Origin: Leptospira tipperaryensis
GTDB taxonomy: Bacteria > Spirochaetota > Leptospiria > Leptospirales > Leptospiraceae
Length of the DNA stretch: 64,000 bases
NCBI RefSeq assembly: GCF_001729245.1
Contig: NZ_CP015217.1
Coordinates: 2,972,001 to 3,036,000, forward strand
Reading direction: 5' to 3'
Positions 1-11,581 of this stretch are shown in pieces (the first letter of the stretch is position 1; each line of letters starts with the position of its first letter). Under the pieces are notes generated by a model, which worked only from the letters and a program-made list of their open reading frames with translations, was not told the origin of the DNA and did no database searches. The position numbers and the translations under genes are program-made.

Positions 1-2128
1 AACTCAAACTCATGGCAGCGCCAGCAATCATTGGGGATAACAAAATATGAAAGAATGGGTACAAAAGACCGGCCGCAATCGGGATGCCCAAAAAATTATA
101 TATAAACGCGAAGAATAGGTTTTGCTTTATATTACGCATAGTGGCTCGGCTTAAATAAATTGCTTTAGAAATTCCTAATAGATCTCCTTTTACTAAAGTG
201 ACACCGGCGCTTTGAATCGCAATTTCCGTTCCGGAACCCATAGCAATCCCAACGTCAGCCTCCGTAAGTGCCGGAGCATCGTTAATTCCATCTCCGGCAA
301 CGAGCAAAACTTCATTCGAAGATTTAAATTTACTGACAATTTCTTTTTTATCTTGGGGGCTAAGACCTGCATAAATTTCCGAAATACCAATCTGATCTCC
401 GATCTTCTTTCCGGTAGACATTGAGTCCCCTGTTAACATTAAAATTCGAATCCCAAAAGATAACAATCGAGAGACAGCGTCATTTGTAGTCGATTTAATG
501 GGATCGGTAATGGCAATAATTCCTATCCACCGTTTTTGATCCGCGACCCAAATAACGGTCTTTCCATTTGAAAGAAATTCTTCTTCTTTCGATTGTAATT
601 CTTTAGGAATGGAATCGTCTTTTATTTCCCAACCCGTTTTCTTACCTACAAATACCAAGAGATCATCTATTTTTGCATTCACACCTCTACCGGTTAAAGA
701 AGAAAAATTTTGACTCGGAAGAGATTTTATATTTAATTCTTCCGCTTTATGAACAATTGCCCTTGCAATTGGGTGTTCGCTCATCTGCTCCAATGAATAA
801 GCCAATTGCAGTAGGTATTCTTCGCTGACTTCAGATACCGGAATCAAATCAGTGACTCTAGGTTTACCCTCGGTAAGAGTACCGGTTTTATCGGTAAAGA
901 GCATCGTAGCTTTCCCCATCTTTTCTAAAGCTTCCGCGTTTCTTATAAGAATTCCATTTCGAGCACCAATACCTACTCCCACCATAATGGAAATAGGAGT
1001 AGCAAGTCCCAACGCACATGGACATGCAATTATTAAAACAGAAAGAGAATTCAAAATGCTGTTCGCAATGATCGGCTCTGGTCCTAAAAAATACCAAAGG
1101 CAGAAGGTAACTGCGGAAATGAAAATAACTACAGGAACGAAAAAACCGGCAACCCTATCCGCTAACGCTTGAATCGGTGCCTTGGATCTTTGAGCCTCCT
1201 CCACCATACGGATAATTTGTGAAAGAACAGTCTCTGCACCTACACGCTCGGCTTGAATGATAAAGCTACCTGTCTGATTTGTACTAGCGCCAAATACTTT
1301 GTCTCTTACTCGTTTTTCAACTGGAATCGGTTCACCAGTCAGCATCGACTCATCGACAAAGCTAACACCTTCCAATATAACTCCGTCGATAGGAATTTTT
1401 TCTCCAGGCTTGATTCTCAATCGATCTCCGATCTTAATTTCATCGACCGCGATTTCAATTTCCTTTTCGGCATCTAATTTATGCGCGCTTTTCGGCGCTA
1501 AACCTAACAAAGCTTGGATAGCATCTCCGGTTCTACGTTGAGCACGTGCTTGTAGATACTCGCCTAATATCACTAACGTTAGAATTACCGACGAAGCTTC
1601 AAAATACAGACCAATCTTTCCGTGCATCTTAGCAGTCTCCGGAAAAAGATTCGGGAATAAAACCGCAAACAAAGAATAGCCGTAAGCCGCTCCAACACCC
1701 AAGGTTATCAGAGTATACATATTCAGATTTAAAGTCTTAAAAGATTTAAAACCCTTCTTAATTAGGAAAAAGCTAGGACCAAAGAATACAATCGTTCCTA
1801 AAATGAATTGAATCCAACCACTATAACTCGTAAGCATTTCAGACGTTAAGAACATTTCTCCCATGGCCAATAAGAACACCGGAGTCGAGAATATTAAGGA
1901 AAAATAAAATTTCCGTCCTAAGGAGCGAACTACAGCCTCATCCTCTTCATTGGAATCCCCTTTTTGCAAAACTAAGGTCATCCCGCAGATCGGACAGTCA
2001 CCCGGTTCGCTCCGTTTAATCTCTGGATGCATAGTGCAAGTATATACTTTCCCATTTACTCTCGAAAATTCGGATGAAGTCTTTTCAAGCGGTTTTACTG
2101 AATGGTGATGCTGATGTTCTTGTTCCAT
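1..2128 (-). CDS. Heavy-metal (copper-type) P1B ATPase, C-terminus cut by window edge
   Basis: This is an integral-membrane P-type ATPase that exports a metal ion, most likely Cu(I) or Ag(I). The start is the ATG at 2128, giving about 709 codons before the edge. A His-rich N-terminus (EQEHQHHHS) is followed by a YHS-like heavy-metal-binding segment near residues 29-50 (YTCTMHPE and CPICGM). Then come the transmembrane CPC motif ([11 protein letters not shown], about residue 367), the phosphorylation site DKTGTLTEG (about 414), the SEHP motif of the nucleotide-binding domain and the hinge [10 protein letters not shown] (about 612). The last visible residues, AGAAMSL, belong to the final membrane helix, so only about 20-30 residues lie outside the window. 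CPC with His/Met-rich metal-binding ends is typical of copper and silver pumps, but the metal is inferred. No CXXC-type MerR-like domain precedes it. Confidence 0.93.
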   Translation of the reverse strand, partial: MEQEHQHHHSVKPLEKTSSEFSRVNGKVYTCTMHPEIKRSEPGDCPICGMTLVLQKGDSNEEDEAVVRSLGRKFYFSLIFSTPVFLLAMGEMFLTSEMLTSYSGWIQFILGTIVFFGPSFFLIKKGFKSFKTLNLNMYTLITLGVGAAYGYSLFAVLFPNLFPETAKMHGKIGLYFEASSVILTLVILGEYLQARAQRRTGDAIQALLGLAPKSAHKLDAEKEIEIAVDEIKIGDRLRIKPGEKIPIDGVILEGVSFVDESMLTGEPIPVEKRVRDKVFGASTNQTGSFIIQAERVGAETVLSQIIRMVEEAQRSKAPIQALADRVAGFFVPVVIFISAVTFCLWYFLGPEPIIANSILNSLSVLIIACPCALGLATPISIMVGVGIGARNGILIRNAEALEKMGKATMLFTDKTGTLTEGKPRVTDLIPVSEVSEEYLLQLAYSLEQMSEHPIARAIVHKAEELNIKSLPSQNFSSLTGRGVNAKIDDLLVFVGKKTGWEIKDDSIPKELQSKEEEFLSNGKTVIWVADQKRWIGIIAITDPIKSTTNDAVSRLLSFGIRILMLTGDSMSTGKKIGDQIGISEIYAGLSPQDKKEIVSKFKSSNEVLLVAGDGINDAPALTEADVGIAMGSGTEIAIQSAGVTLVKGDLLGISKAIYLSRATMRNIKQNLFFAFIYNFLGIPIAAGLLYPFFHILLSPMIAGAAMSLS

Positions 2129-2182
2129 TTTAAATCCTTATTAGCAAATAATGAAGAACCTTTCCTATGTCCAATCAAGTCA

Positions 2183-2640
2183 TTAATTCAGAATTATTTC
2201 ACCCATACCCTTGAGTGCTTCTCTAATCCCTTCTCCGACCGTTCCCAGTTGGTCGTACAACCGACCATCCCGCCTTTCTTCCGGTTTCGGGCCGCGTCCA
2301 TCTGAGCTTTTCTCTTGTCCATCTCCTTCTTCACTTTCAAGATCGAGAAGAATTGACCAAACTGAGCAACCCCAAACGCTCCGTCAGATACATCTCCCAC
2401 AAGTGTTCCCGATGTTACCGCAGCCTTCGCACATTCCTCCGGAGATTTCCCAAGACAAGATACTGTCTCCCCGCTCTGAACTCCTTGGATAAAGCTGTCC
2501 ATCGCATCAGCAGCTTCCTTGGCCGCGTCCCGCGTTGCGATCCGTGGAGAGCAAACGCGTTGAGTTTCGCGGGTCGCGCTCTCAGCTCCGGTCAAGTTAT
2601 TGTGTTCTACTTTTAGAATATTCATTTTCTCTAAAGCCAA
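2183..2640 (-). pseudogene. Frameshifted remnant of an unrecognised protein
   Basis: One frame reads from about 2640 (or the ATG at 2625) to a stop at 2194 and contains natural-looking protein such as AADAMDSFIQGVQSGETV and SGTLVGDVSDGAFGVAQFG. Near position 2310 a second frame on the same strand takes over with equally protein-like sequence (LLDLESEEGDGQEKSS, then DGRLYDQLGTVGEGIREAL) and stops at 2183. Upstream of that point the second frame has a stop. The simplest reading is one gene with a single indel, preserving only the C-terminal part of a larger protein. I do not recognise the family. Its GC is higher than that of its neighbours. The original N-terminus is not found upstream. Confidence 0.45.
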
Positions 2641-2650
2641 TAACTTGACC
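2590..2650. repeat. 13-bp perfect inverted repeat
   Basis: GGTCAAGTTATTG at 2590-2602 is repeated in inverted orientation at 2638-2650, with a 35-nt spacer. It straddles the 5' edge of the frameshifted remnant and may mark an old recombination or transposon end. Confidence 0.5.
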
Positions 2651-3027
2651 CCGCATCGATCGCTCGCGGGGTTGGGAGAAAAATGTTTTGTCTAGAAAGG
2701 TGCTTCGCACAGCCTGTGCAGTTGAGGGAATTTTTCTAAATTTTTGGAAAAAAATCAGAGCGATTTTTTCGAGTTGAACCAACTCTTTGATGAATCAAAG
2801 AGTTGCCGTTAGGCGGGGTTTTGATGAATAAAGATAGAAATTCTTAGATTTTTTTTTCTCAAGTCAATTAGCGGTTACTTTGATTTTCCTTGGTATGCTT
2901 CAATCTTCCATATAACACCAAAGTATCATATGAAATTTCAATACTATTACGTTATAACCTGAAAGCAAGAGCCATCTACATTTTCTGGATCTAACAACGA
3001 TTCTTAGAACCGTGGTAAAGAGATAGT
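2641..3027. other. Non-coding gap with two hairpins
   Basis: No gene is supported here. Two palindromes are present. One is ACCCCGC / GCGGGGT around 2648-2674. The other is a perfect 24-nt palindrome at 2781-2804 (arms AACTCTTTGAT and ATCAAAGAGTT). The 3' half is AT-rich and leads into the transposase remnant. Confidence 0.5.
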
Positions 3028-3994
3028 ATGGATTCTAAGTTTTTTCAGTCCGATCTTTCTTTTTGGATTCTTCTTTTCGAAAATATTCTTCTTTATCTTC
3101 TCTGGAAAGTTTCACCGGAAAGAGTTTCTTTCATTCTGAAAATAATCAGAAACAAATACAGAAACTTCTTTAAAATCAAAAGGAAAGGAAGGCCATCTGA
3201 GTTTTGGGAAATCTACCATCAAGTGAAAGATATGTTCCTCAATAACATCGGCTGGGGTGCCTCTAGGATTCATTCTGAACTCTTGAAACTCGGATTTGAG
3301 ATATCCTTAACTTCCGTAAAGAGAATTCTAAGAAGGATTCAAAAAGGACTTGGACCTTTCAAAAATTGGAAGGCCTGGTTGAATTTAATCAACCAAATCA
3401 AAGATTACACCGTTGCAATGGATCTTTGCAGGATTCAAACAATTTACGGATCTACAATGTTTGCTCTCACTTTCATTCATCTCGGCTCCAGAGAGATTCT
3501 TCATTTTTATGCGACTTTCAATCCTACGAGAGATTGGGCATTAAGGCAAATCGAAGAAGCGAAACTGCTTTGTCCTGAGTTTGAAATTCTTCCGAGAGAC
3601 AACGATGTTCTTTTCTCTGGAAGAAAGATTTTAAATGGGCTGGAGGATTTAGGTATCGATTCTCTTTGCACTCCATTGGCATCCCCTTGGTGCAACGGAA
3701 TTATGGATGGTGGTTTGGGTCTTTAAGGAGGGAATGTCTCAATCACATTCCAATCTTCTCTTTGAACCATCTGCACCACGTGGCACAAGAATACATTAAT
3801 TACTACAACTTCTGGAGGCCGCATCTCGCTCTAAACAAGGATTCTCCTTGTGGAAGAGTCGTTACTCTTCCTTCCAATTCCTCCAAGATTATCAAACGAA
3901 AAGTTCTTGGAGGGTTGCATCATGTTTACTCACATTCGAAGGTCGACTTTGAAAAAAACGCTTAACACATGTTAGTCGCGAAATTCAAGCATAC
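2893..3994. mobile_element. Probable degraded IS with candidate ends
   Basis: The element is defined by the frameshifted transposase at 3028-3965. An imperfect inverted repeat flanks it: GTATGCTTCAAT at 2893-2904 and its near-complement ATTCAAGCATAC at 3983-3994 (11 of 12). These may be the terminal repeats, giving a 1.1-kb element. The boundaries are a guess from this pair alone. No target duplication was identified. Confidence 0.35.
3028..3965 (+). pseudogene. Integrase-type (rve/DDE) transposase with a frameshift
   Basis: The first frame (3028-3726) encodes an N-terminal helix-turn-helix-like part (WGASRIHSELLKLGF, then SLTSVKRILRR). A catalytic core follows, with a probable first Asp in VAMDLCRIQT and a conserved SPWCNGIM block. 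At about 3705-3715 the frame changes. The continuation, from the second frame ending at 3965, reads WWFGSLRRECLNHIP with the catalytic Glu, then YYNFWRPHLAL and GGLHHVYSH. No slippery heptamer lies at the junction, so a mutation is more likely than programmed frameshifting. The joined product would be about 310 residues, normal for this kind of integrase-core transposase. The exact IS family is not assigned. Confidence 0.8.
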
Positions 3995-4039
3995 TTAACA
4001 AATGGCGGTTTTTGGCCTATGAATTTATTAATAAAATTA

Positions 4040-4453
4040 TTACCTCATGCACCACATACCTTGGCCAAAATGGTTTTTATCGAATAAGCATGCTTTATCA
4101 GGACGACAAAACATCAAAGTATTCAAAGTATGATTTAAAAGGAATTCTTGAATATTTGATCCACACGGAGTAGAAATCAAAGATTTCAAACAAAAATCTA
4201 TATCTTTTTGTGTATAATAAGAACTCGGCCCTAAAAAAGATAATGGATTAGTTGAACTATTCTTTGTTAGTAAAATACTGTAATTACTTAAACTCGAATC
4301 CAATATATTACAAGTCAGTAATTTACTTTTAAGAGTAGTCTCAAATCGTTCTTTGAAGTCTTCATTCCCACCTATCTGATCCCCCCCAATACCAGCACAA
4401 TAAAGTATTAGCAGCAGAGGAGACAGATAAAAGTAAGTGAAGATTTGTTTCAT
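4040..4453 (-). CDS. Small lipoprotein coupled to the RHS gene
   Basis: About 137 residues. The start at 4453 is chosen because ATG overlaps the TGA stop of the upstream RHS gene (ATGA), which implies translational coupling. An in-frame ATG at 4462 would add three residues. The N-terminus [20 protein letters not shown] is a lipoprotein signal with Cys 19 as the lipidation site. The mature part has five further Cys residues and no recognised domain. Position directly after an RHS toxin-like gene is where an immunity or accessory protein would sit, but an outer-leaflet lipoprotein would be an unusual immunity protein, so the role is open. Confidence 0.7.
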   Translation of the reverse strand: MKQIFTYFYLSPLLLILYCAGIGGDQIGGNEDFKERFETTLKSKLLTCNILDSSLSNYSILLTKNSSTNPLSFLGPSSYYTQKDIDFCLKSLISTPCGSNIQEFLLNHTLNTLMFCRPDKACLFDKNHFGQGMWCMR

Positions 4454-7400
4454 AAAAAACATATCGCACTATTACTTTTGTTTTTTTCCAAACACGTCAA
4501 CGTATTTACATTCTTATTCAACTCTTGAAATTTAGCAAAATCTCGATACATATTGTAGTAATGAATTGCGAGCGTTGTTACTCTATATGTTAAAACGAGT
4601 CCTCCAACCCAGGCGCTACCCGTTAAAATGCCTGCTGCCGAAGAAGACGTTACAATCTCGTTCAAATGCGATCCGACTTGATTCGTTAAAAAATTAGCCG
4701 CGATAGGCAAAATTACCCAGTTCATAATAATGCCATTTTGAATTGATGGCAAAAGAATTTCGTTAAATATTGTTTGCCCCATCTTATAATTTCCGGTTGC
4801 AACCGTCCATATTGCTAAGTTCTGAATCTCCCTTGCAGTTTGGCGTATAAAAGTCTTTTGGCTATCCTTGACCATTTTATCTCTAATGATAGGCCTAAGC
4901 CAGCTTTTTACAGATACTCGTGCAGCTATCCAATTCGAAGCTTTAGCCATTGAATTATAAATTCCATTAGAAAAATTATTACCTATTTTATTGAGACCGC
5001 TCTTTCCAAAACTCTTACCAAGCATATGGCCGACAATACGATTAAACATATGAATCCACGCATTATTCCCAGTCGGATCATTGTATTGCATTGGATTGCC
5101 ATTGACATACATAAATAAATTGCTTCCAACTATGCTTTCAGAATCTAAATGTGAATCTGCTTGTAGAAATCTTCCTAAGTTAGGGTCATAATACCTAGAT
5201 TTGTAAAAAAGTAAGCCTGTTTCTTTATCTTCTTCTTGCCCTGAATATTTGTATCGAAAGGCATCTGGTCCATAAGAATCAGTTCTTAAAATTTCTCCAT
5301 AAGGCTTATAGGAAACATAGCTGGTTCCGATGGCCGAGCCACCTGAAATAGGTTTTCCTACCCCATTAGTCGCCATAGTGATAGAGCCCAAATGATTTGG
5401 ATGAAAGAAAATCATTCCAGGAACCGGGCTTCCACCTAAGTTAGATCCACCACTTGTACTAGGATTGGACACAGAAGGAGTGTCAACGGGAATCGTCGAA
5501 GGTAACGCTATCCAAGGTGGGTCCCCATTTTTACTTCCCGTTCCCGGCAGAATCCCACAAGAAAAGAAATTAAAACTCATGAATACGCTGAGAATTAAAA
5601 TAGGGGTCACACCCGCATCAATCGGCTTCAAATTCCTAAACTTAGGGGTTCCATATAAAACCCAACCAACGAAGCAGATAACGAAGATCCCAAACATAGA
5701 CATGATTCCTAATCGGAATTTATTTCCAATTTTACCATCTCTAATATCAAATACCCAGCGTAAGGCTATCGGATAATTCGCTTCACTTACAAAGCGATTT
5801 TTAAAATATTGCAAACAATCAATCGATATCCCTTTACAAATCGAATCTTTAGGACTTAAAGCCAATGTAGCAAACTCTGTTTCCTTTGGTAGGAAATTAG
5901 CATCTGACAATAGACTTACATTTTGAAGACCGATTTGTGCAACTACTTCATCTTCAAGACCCTTAATATAAATTGTATGGAGAGGCGTAAAGCCTGGTCG
6001 AAAGCTGATTTCATATAAACCATCAATGCTAATTACACTTGATGAATCAGATTGTTTACTCTTTCTTAAGCGAGAACCTTTATAATCATAATCAAAGGTC
6101 ATCACCTCACTATCTTTTGTCAAAATTCTCTGAAGTCTTCCCATCGGATCATAATCTAGAGTATCTCCATCTCTATTCGTCATTAATCCGGAGTTATCAT
6201 ATGAATAAAGTTGATTTCCTTGCGGAGAATTAATCTGCGTGACAGCGTGCGAATTAGCTCCGCTGTAAGAATAAATATTTGCGCCCTTTTTAATTAAATT
6301 TCCGCCGTCGGAATATTGATATTCTTCGGCTCCATATTTTCCATTCGAATTAACTATACGATTAAATTGATCATATTGAAAAGTTTGAGTTCTACCAGGA
6401 TTTCTTAGATCTTCAATTTTTGTAATATTACCTGCCAAATCATATTCATATTTCAAACTTTCATAAATATCCGAATCTAAACCGCTAATTACTTCAGTTG
6501 GTCTTCTAAAAATAGGATCAAAATAAATATTTGTTTGTACCCCATTCCCAATATTTCGTAAGACTTTAAATTTTCCGCCTTCCATTAACGGCCCCGCGTA
6601 ATTCACAACGGAGTGCCCAATACTGCTTCCGTCTGCAGTATCCATTGTAACTGAAGTTAGATAACCACTAACAGTGTATTGATTGTGAATAACGGAACCA
6701 TCCGGATAAGTAACTGACGTGACTCGATTCCCAAGATCATAATCTTTCAAGAAGATAAGTGTTAGATCTTCTTGGTTTAAAGTTTTCTTTATTCTAGTTT
6801 GATTACCTCTTGAATCATATCGAAATTCAGTTTTTCCGATAGAATCAATTACAGAAGTAAGTTTACCTTTCCCATTAACTGAGGATGCTTCATCATAAGT
6901 AAATTGTACACTTTGCGTCGTTCCGTTAGAATGATGCCCTGTTATGTTAATTAAACGATCTGCAGGGTCATATTGATAAGTGTTGAATAATCCATTAGCA
7001 TTTCTTTGTTCTAACACGGTACCCGTTGGAGAGTTAATGAACGTTGTAGTACCAGTATCGGGATTTGTTTGATTTAATTTATTCCCAAGTAGATCATAAG
7101 AAATAATGGTATTTAACCCTTGTGGATCGGTAATCTTTGCAATCAATCCTTGTGGATTGTAGCTATATTTTATTGTTTTCCCGTTCCTCGCCTTAGACAA
7201 AACTTGATTCAGTTGATTTTTAGTTTCAGTAAAAGAATCTATTTGGGTTCCATTTACACTCACGATCGTTGTTGTATCGTATCCTGAATAACTAATATCA
7301 GTTATTTTGCCTGAAGTATCGGAACTTTTAATTATATTATTTTCTGTATCGTAAGTATAGACGGTTGTTAAAAAGGGCGTAGTTCCAAGGTAAGGCTCAT

Positions 7401-10400
7401 TCTTACTCCTAACAGAACCATTTGAATTATAGACAGTATCTTGGGAGAAGACAATTGCATCTGCGATTAATTTTTCTGTTTTAATTGTTCTACCAAAAGC
7501 ATCATGAGATTCCTGTGTCCAAGAATCTCCAGTTTTTAAATCATGAATTGTTCGTTTAACTTTTTCTCCGGCAGGGCTTCCAGTTTGAATGTATTCAACA
7601 ACTTCAGACCAGTCCGATTCACCGGAATATTTGACTCCAATCAATCTTCCAAAATAATCATAAAGATTTTCTGATCGATTGCCATTCGCATCCACAGCTG
7701 AGAGTTCTTTTCCAAAAATATAGTCATAAATTCTAGTCGTTTGCAAGCCGACAGAATCTGTAGTTTTTGTAATATAATTGTGGGTAATTGCATCATATTC
7801 CAACAAAGAAATATTACCATTCGGATCTCGAATCGAAGTTGGATTTCCAAAACTATCATAGGAAAGAAAAGATTGTACAGCATATTCCGTTGTCGAAGGC
7901 TTAATCAAAGTTTTTCGATCGGTGATTAAATGGTTGGAATATACGAACTCGGTTTGCGAACTCAAATTTCCCCCTTGCGATTTCTGAAACTGGGCAACCT
8001 CTCCTAAAACCCAATCTGACAGAGATACAAAATAGGTAAAATCTTCCCTCAAAGTTAACGAAGAATCGCCATCGATTTGTATAACCTTAGAAAGAAGGTT
8101 ATCGTAAGCATCATATGTATAATCCGCTTGCAGAGTAGATAGTGCTGCTCCGTTCTGATATTTGGTCGAAATATCTTGATTTTTACGAATATTTATAGTC
8201 CCGAATGGACTGCTAACTTGTCCGTAAACGAAAGTCGCTGCAGAAATTAATTGATTATTAAGATACTCATCGCGTTTAGTTTCAATACCGACGAAATTAG
8301 GGTTAGTGCCTTGATACTGGCTAATATTTTTTCTTCCAGTCAAGGTTTCGGATATTGTAATTTTTTCAAATCCCATCATTGAACGATTGTCTTGATCTTG
8401 AATATAAGTTCTTCCGTTTTCAAAAACGTAGGACTCCGATTCCCCGAGACCATCGGCGACCTGAGTATATATGTTCGTCGCTACAGAATATGAAGTTAAA
8501 TTTGGCTTCAAGAATGCACCTATCGAACTCGTATTAATTGCATTCACCACACTTGAATTCGATGAATCATATGTATTCGCGTAGCTAATTTGAATTCCTT
8601 TTTCTTGTACGCTTAAAATGTCAGTTAGAAGTCCCTGAGAAATTTTCTTGGAATAGGAAGGTTCATTATAATCAACATTCATAGCATTGCTATGAGCTGT
8701 TTGGTTTCTTTCAAAGGAATGAAGATTATTGACCAGAGTATCGTTGACCAAATTTCGCATAGATGCTCTAAATCCAATAAAATCTGAACGTCCATCCTGA
8801 TTCGTATCCATTGCGACCGAAAAAGAAGCCGCTGGGAAACTAACGTCTCCCCCATTCGAATAAAAGAGACTATTATTTTTACTACGAGAATAAGATACGT
8901 AAATAGTTCCATTTTGAAAACGGATGAAGTCTGCCTTACCGTCTCCATCAACATCTGCAAACGTTTTAGTATTAACAAAGTTGCTATAAACTTTCGCACT
9001 ATCAGAGGCCATCAACGCCGAATTTGGCGGGACAGGAACAGTTTCGTTATAATCGAAGACAACGTCGGTATTACTATCATCTGCACCATTCTTTACGTGA
9101 AAACCAGTTCCATTAAAAAAGAATGTATAGAAAGAAACTGAATCTAACGTACCATCCCAGTTTACATCGAACTGCTTAACCTGAGTTCCATCATTGGATA
9201 CTTCGAAAGTTGTATCAAAAGACGAAGTAGATGGGTTATATAAGTCAATTTGGAACCCGTTATTGACCAAGGATATACGATCTGCCGCCCCGTCCCAATT
9301 CATATCTCGCATGGAATAGCGTTTACTATTTGAAATACTGCTGGAGACTTCGTAATAAGGAATCGTGTAACTAACTGGAAAAGGTAACGGTGATCTAACA
9401 ACATGTCCATCGGATAGATAGACATAGAGATTATTATCAGCAGAAAATGTAATCAGATCTAGATAACCATCTCCATTTGAATCAGCAAGAAAACGGTCCC
9501 CTTCCGTACCCGGTACGCCGATATAACTGGATGTAGTTGTTCTAATGGAAAAGTTTCCACCGCTATATCGCAAGAAAGAAATACTTAAATTTTTACTTCC
9601 ATCTGGATTATCTGTCATTCTAACGTAATCAGCTATCCCGTCGCTGTCCATATCGACAAATTGCCGAAAGGAAGTCCCGATTCCCGGAATATTAAGTGTT
9701 ATGGGATTTGTATTTAAATTTCCGCCCGTTGCCAAATAGATTAGGAAATTATTAGAAGTATCAGTTTGAATAAAATCGCTTTTCCCATCCGCATTTAAAT
9801 CCACCAACCCTTGATAGGAATTTGGATTGGACTTTAGAATTGCCGGAATACTAATAGGATTAAAGTTTGCACCAGTTAAACTTAAACTTACATTTAATTC
9901 TACATTATCATTCTCTAAAGAAACAAAGTCTGAGATAAGATCCCCATCAATGTCCCCCTGAAAAACTTTCGACTTTTCATTGAAAGTAAACGTCTTTCCA
10001 CCGATCGGCAATGTCGCACCGGGATTAGAGCTATCATATCGAACAAGTTGGTTACTCTGTTTATTGCCTGAAATCCATACAGGCTCTGGGGCTTTCTTTG
10101 GATTAAAAGTCGCGAGGAAGGTTTGAGAACCTACGATTCCATTGACGCACATATCACCAATGGAATCCATATAACCCCAGCAAGCCAAGCCAGCAAATCC
10201 ACCAGAAATTGCCATACAAGTTGCATCCGCAGAACAAGCACATACTAAGGCCGCGAAATCACAATCTGACTTGATAGATGAATTTTCGAAACGATAACTC
10301 ATGTCGATCGCGGAAGGAGAAGACTTAGAAGTGGATCCTACCGTCGGAGAGTCATTGTTATACTTGAAAGAAATGGGGCCGTAGTTTTTACGATCTAACC

Positions 10401-11283
10401 CAGCAAGCCGATTCTTTTTATCAAATAAATTATTGTCATAGGTAAGCGTATATTTCTCCGCTTCAACAACGGCTCCGTTGTCTTGTTTTTGCGTAACTGA
10501 GATAGATCGAATTCTCTTTGTTAAATTAGCTTGAATATTTAAGAAATTTGATTCTACCGCATCCGTACGATCTTCATTATCAAATTGGATGATTGTATTG
10601 CCTTGGTTGTATTCAATCCTATCTGGTATTGGCGTTCCGTTAGAAGAACTATAAGGTTGATACTTTATATTGTAACCATTTCCATGCAAATCTCTCACAC
10701 GATTAAGTGCCCATATTCTGGAATTCCCGCTTAGATTTCGAATTGTTGCATTTGAATTAGGGTTTTCGGTAGAAACATCCTCCCCAAAATAATAACTTGT
10801 ACCATTTCGATCCTGTGCTACCCAGGAATCGGATAATTTCTTAAATTGGAAAAACGATTCAATCTTAGTATGATAAACGTTTGTCGAGGTTTGAATTAAT
10901 TTGCCAGCAAAGCTAACGTAAGCATCATTTCCATCATTGTGGATCCCTTTCGACGGATCGATTGAAATCGTTAAGAAACCTGATAGATCCCAACCGCCGC
11001 CTACTAATCCGTCGTTTTGTAATGAGTTATATTGCAATTCAATAGCCGGAGTTATGTCTTTGGTTCCTTTTGGAACCTGAATCGGAATGGAAGCATTCAA
11101 TGCTCCAAAAGAATCAACGACAATCTCTGGGAGGGGTTGAGGGATTCCTGTTTCTGAGCTGGGACCGGAAAGAGAGAACATCTGTAAAAATGGAAAAGCG
11201 GCTATACTTGAAAAAACAATTAAGAGAGCGAGAACAACTTTAAGAATACTTGCGCGGGTTAAAATTGATGAGTCAAATTTCAT
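4450..11283 (-). CDS. Giant SpvB / FG-GAP / RHS-repeat protein
   Basis: 2277 residues. A hydrophobic N-terminal segment (about 10-30) can act as signal or anchor. An SpvB-like domain follows (about 45-300; [20 protein letters not shown], then [11 protein letters not shown]). Next come about eight FG-GAP/VCBS-type calcium-loop repeats (about 440-900; for example [20 protein letters not shown]) and YD/RHS repeats (about 1050-1740). An insertion at about 1860-1910 holds a membrane helix and a lipobox-like SFNFFSCG. The RHS core (about 2010-2070) reads [17 protein letters not shown] and YNDPTGNN. The last 205 residues are a variable tip, rich in hydrophobic stretches, with no recognised toxin fold. 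Proteins of this build form hollow RHS shells in Tc toxins and polymorphic toxins. Export and toxicity are inferred here. The product is divergent from the envelope gene run at 11.58 kb. Confidence 0.93.
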   Translation of the reverse strand: MKFDSSILTRASILKVVLALLIVFSSIAAFPFLQMFSLSGPSSETGIPQPLPEIVVDSFGALNASIPIQVPKGTKDITPAIELQYNSLQNDGLVGGGWDLSGFLTISIDPSKGIHNDGNDAYVSFAGKLIQTSTNVYHTKIESFFQFKKLSDSWVAQDRNGTSYYFGEDVSTENPNSNATIRNLSGNSRIWALNRVRDLHGNGYNIKYQPYSSSNGTPIPDRIEYNQGNTIIQFDNEDRTDAVESNFLNIQANLTKRIRSISVTQKQDNGAVVEAEKYTLTYDNNLFDKKNRLAGLDRKNYGPISFKYNNDSPTVGSTSKSSPSAIDMSYRFENSSIKSDCDFAALVCACSADATCMAISGGFAGLACWGYMDSIGDMCVNGIVGSQTFLATFNPKKAPEPVWISGNKQSNQLVRYDSSNPGATLPIGGKTFTFNEKSKVFQGDIDGDLISDFVSLENDNVELNVSLSLTGANFNPISIPAILKSNPNSYQGLVDLNADGKSDFIQTDTSNNFLIYLATGGNLNTNPITLNIPGIGTSFRQFVDMDSDGIADYVRMTDNPDGSKNLSISFLRYSGGNFSIRTTTSSYIGVPGTEGDRFLADSNGDGYLDLITFSADNNLYVYLSDGHVVRSPLPFPVSYTIPYYEVSSSISNSKRYSMRDMNWDGAADRISLVNNGFQIDLYNPSTSSFDTTFEVSNDGTQVKQFDVNWDGTLDSVSFYTFFFNGTGFHVKNGADDSNTDVVFDYNETVPVPPNSALMASDSAKVYSNFVNTKTFADVDGDGKADFIRFQNGTIYVSYSRSKNNSLFYSNGGDVSFPAASFSVAMDTNQDGRSDFIGFRASMRNLVNDTLVNNLHSFERNQTAHSNAMNVDYNEPSYSKKISQGLLTDILSVQEKGIQISYANTYDSSNSSVVNAINTSSIGAFLKPNLTSYSVATNIYTQVADGLGESESYVFENGRTYIQDQDNRSMMGFEKITISETLTGRKNISQYQGTNPNFVGIETKRDEYLNNQLISAATFVYGQVSSPFGTINIRKNQDISTKYQNGAALSTLQADYTYDAYDNLLSKVIQIDGDSSLTLREDFTYFVSLSDWVLGEVAQFQKSQGGNLSSQTEFVYSNHLITDRKTLIKPSTTEYAVQSFLSYDSFGNPTSIRDPNGNISLLEYDAITHNYITKTTDSVGLQTTRIYDYIFGKELSAVDANGNRSENLYDYFGRLIGVKYSGESDWSEVVEYIQTGSPAGEKVKRTIHDLKTGDSWTQESHDAFGRTIKTEKLIADAIVFSQDTVYNSNGSVRSKNEPYLGTTPFLTTVYTYDTENNIIKSSDTSGKITDISYSGYDTTTIVSVNGTQIDSFTETKNQLNQVLSKARNGKTIKYSYNPQGLIAKITDPQGLNTIISYDLLGNKLNQTNPDTGTTTFINSPTGTVLEQRNANGLFNTYQYDPADRLINITGHHSNGTTQSVQFTYDEASSVNGKGKLTSVIDSIGKTEFRYDSRGNQTRIKKTLNQEDLTLIFLKDYDLGNRVTSVTYPDGSVIHNQYTVSGYLTSVTMDTADGSSIGHSVVNYAGPLMEGGKFKVLRNIGNGVQTNIYFDPIFRRPTEVISGLDSDIYESLKYEYDLAGNITKIEDLRNPGRTQTFQYDQFNRIVNSNGKYGAEEYQYSDGGNLIKKGANIYSYSGANSHAVTQINSPQGNQLYSYDNSGLMTNRDGDTLDYDPMGRLQRILTKDSEVMTFDYDYKGSRLRKSKQSDSSSVISIDGLYEISFRPGFTPLHTIYIKGLEDEVVAQIGLQNVSLLSDANFLPKETEFATLALSPKDSICKGISIDCLQYFKNRFVSEANYPIALRWVFDIRDGKIGNKFRLGIMSMFGIFVICFVGWVLYGTPKFRNLKPIDAGVTPILILSVFMSFNFFSCGILPGTGSKNGDPPWIALPSTIPVDTPSVSNPSTSGGSNLGGSPVPGMIFFHPNHLGSITMATNGVGKPISGGSAIGTSYVSYKPYGEILRTDSYGPDAFRYKYSGQEEDKETGLLFYKSRYYDPNLGRFLQADSHLDSESIVGSNLFMYVNGNPMQYNDPTGNNAWIHMFNRIVGHMLGKSFGKSGLNKIGNNFSNGIYNSMAKASNWIAARVSVKSWLRPIIRDKMVKDSQKTFIRQTAREIQNLAIWTVATGNYKMGQTIFNEILLPSIQNGIIMNWVILPIAANFLTNQVGSHLNEIVTSSSAAGILTGSAWVGGLVLTYRVTTLAIHYYNMYRDFAKFQELNKNVNTLTCLEKNKSNSAICFL

Positions 11284-11351
11284 TTTGTAGCTGGTTTCCT
11301 AAAAAGAGTCTGAATGTATCATATTGAGTCTTTTTTAAGCAACCCGAGTCA

Positions 11352-11537
11352 ATGCTTTTTCGACATACTTTTATCAAATATATTCTCATTTTTTCCCTAT
11401 TGAATTACTTTATTCATAATTCAGTTGCCTGTAGTTTAGATTCACTTGACTATAAGCCATTAGGTGAATTTTTGACTTATAGAAATCCTTTTCGCATTAA
11501 TGATAATATATTATTCCTTAAAAATGCGAAATGCTGA
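11352..11537 (+). CDS. Possible small lipoprotein
   Basis: A 61-residue frame in the divergent gap between the RHS gene and the 11.58-kb operon. It starts at an ATG with a hydrophobic stretch (YILIFSLLNYFIHNSVAC) that could be a lipoprotein signal. There is no clear ribosome-binding site and no known domain. It may be chance in AT-rich DNA; the rest of 11284-11581 shows nothing else. Confidence 0.22.
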   Translation: MLFRHTFIKYILIFSLLNYFIHNSVACSLDSLDYKPLGEFLTYRNPFRINDNILFLKNAKC

Positions 11538-11581
11538 AATTTATAAGTTAAATTGTCTCATATAATAAAGTTCCTTAAATT

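Noticed and set aside
2597..2782. Leftward frame of 61 codons next to the frameshifted remnant
   Set aside because: Overlaps the inverted repeat and the remnant in another frame without any protein-like pattern.
3700..3726. Programmed frameshift in the transposase
   Set aside because: No A-rich slippery sequence or downstream structure lies at the junction; a plain mutation is more likely.
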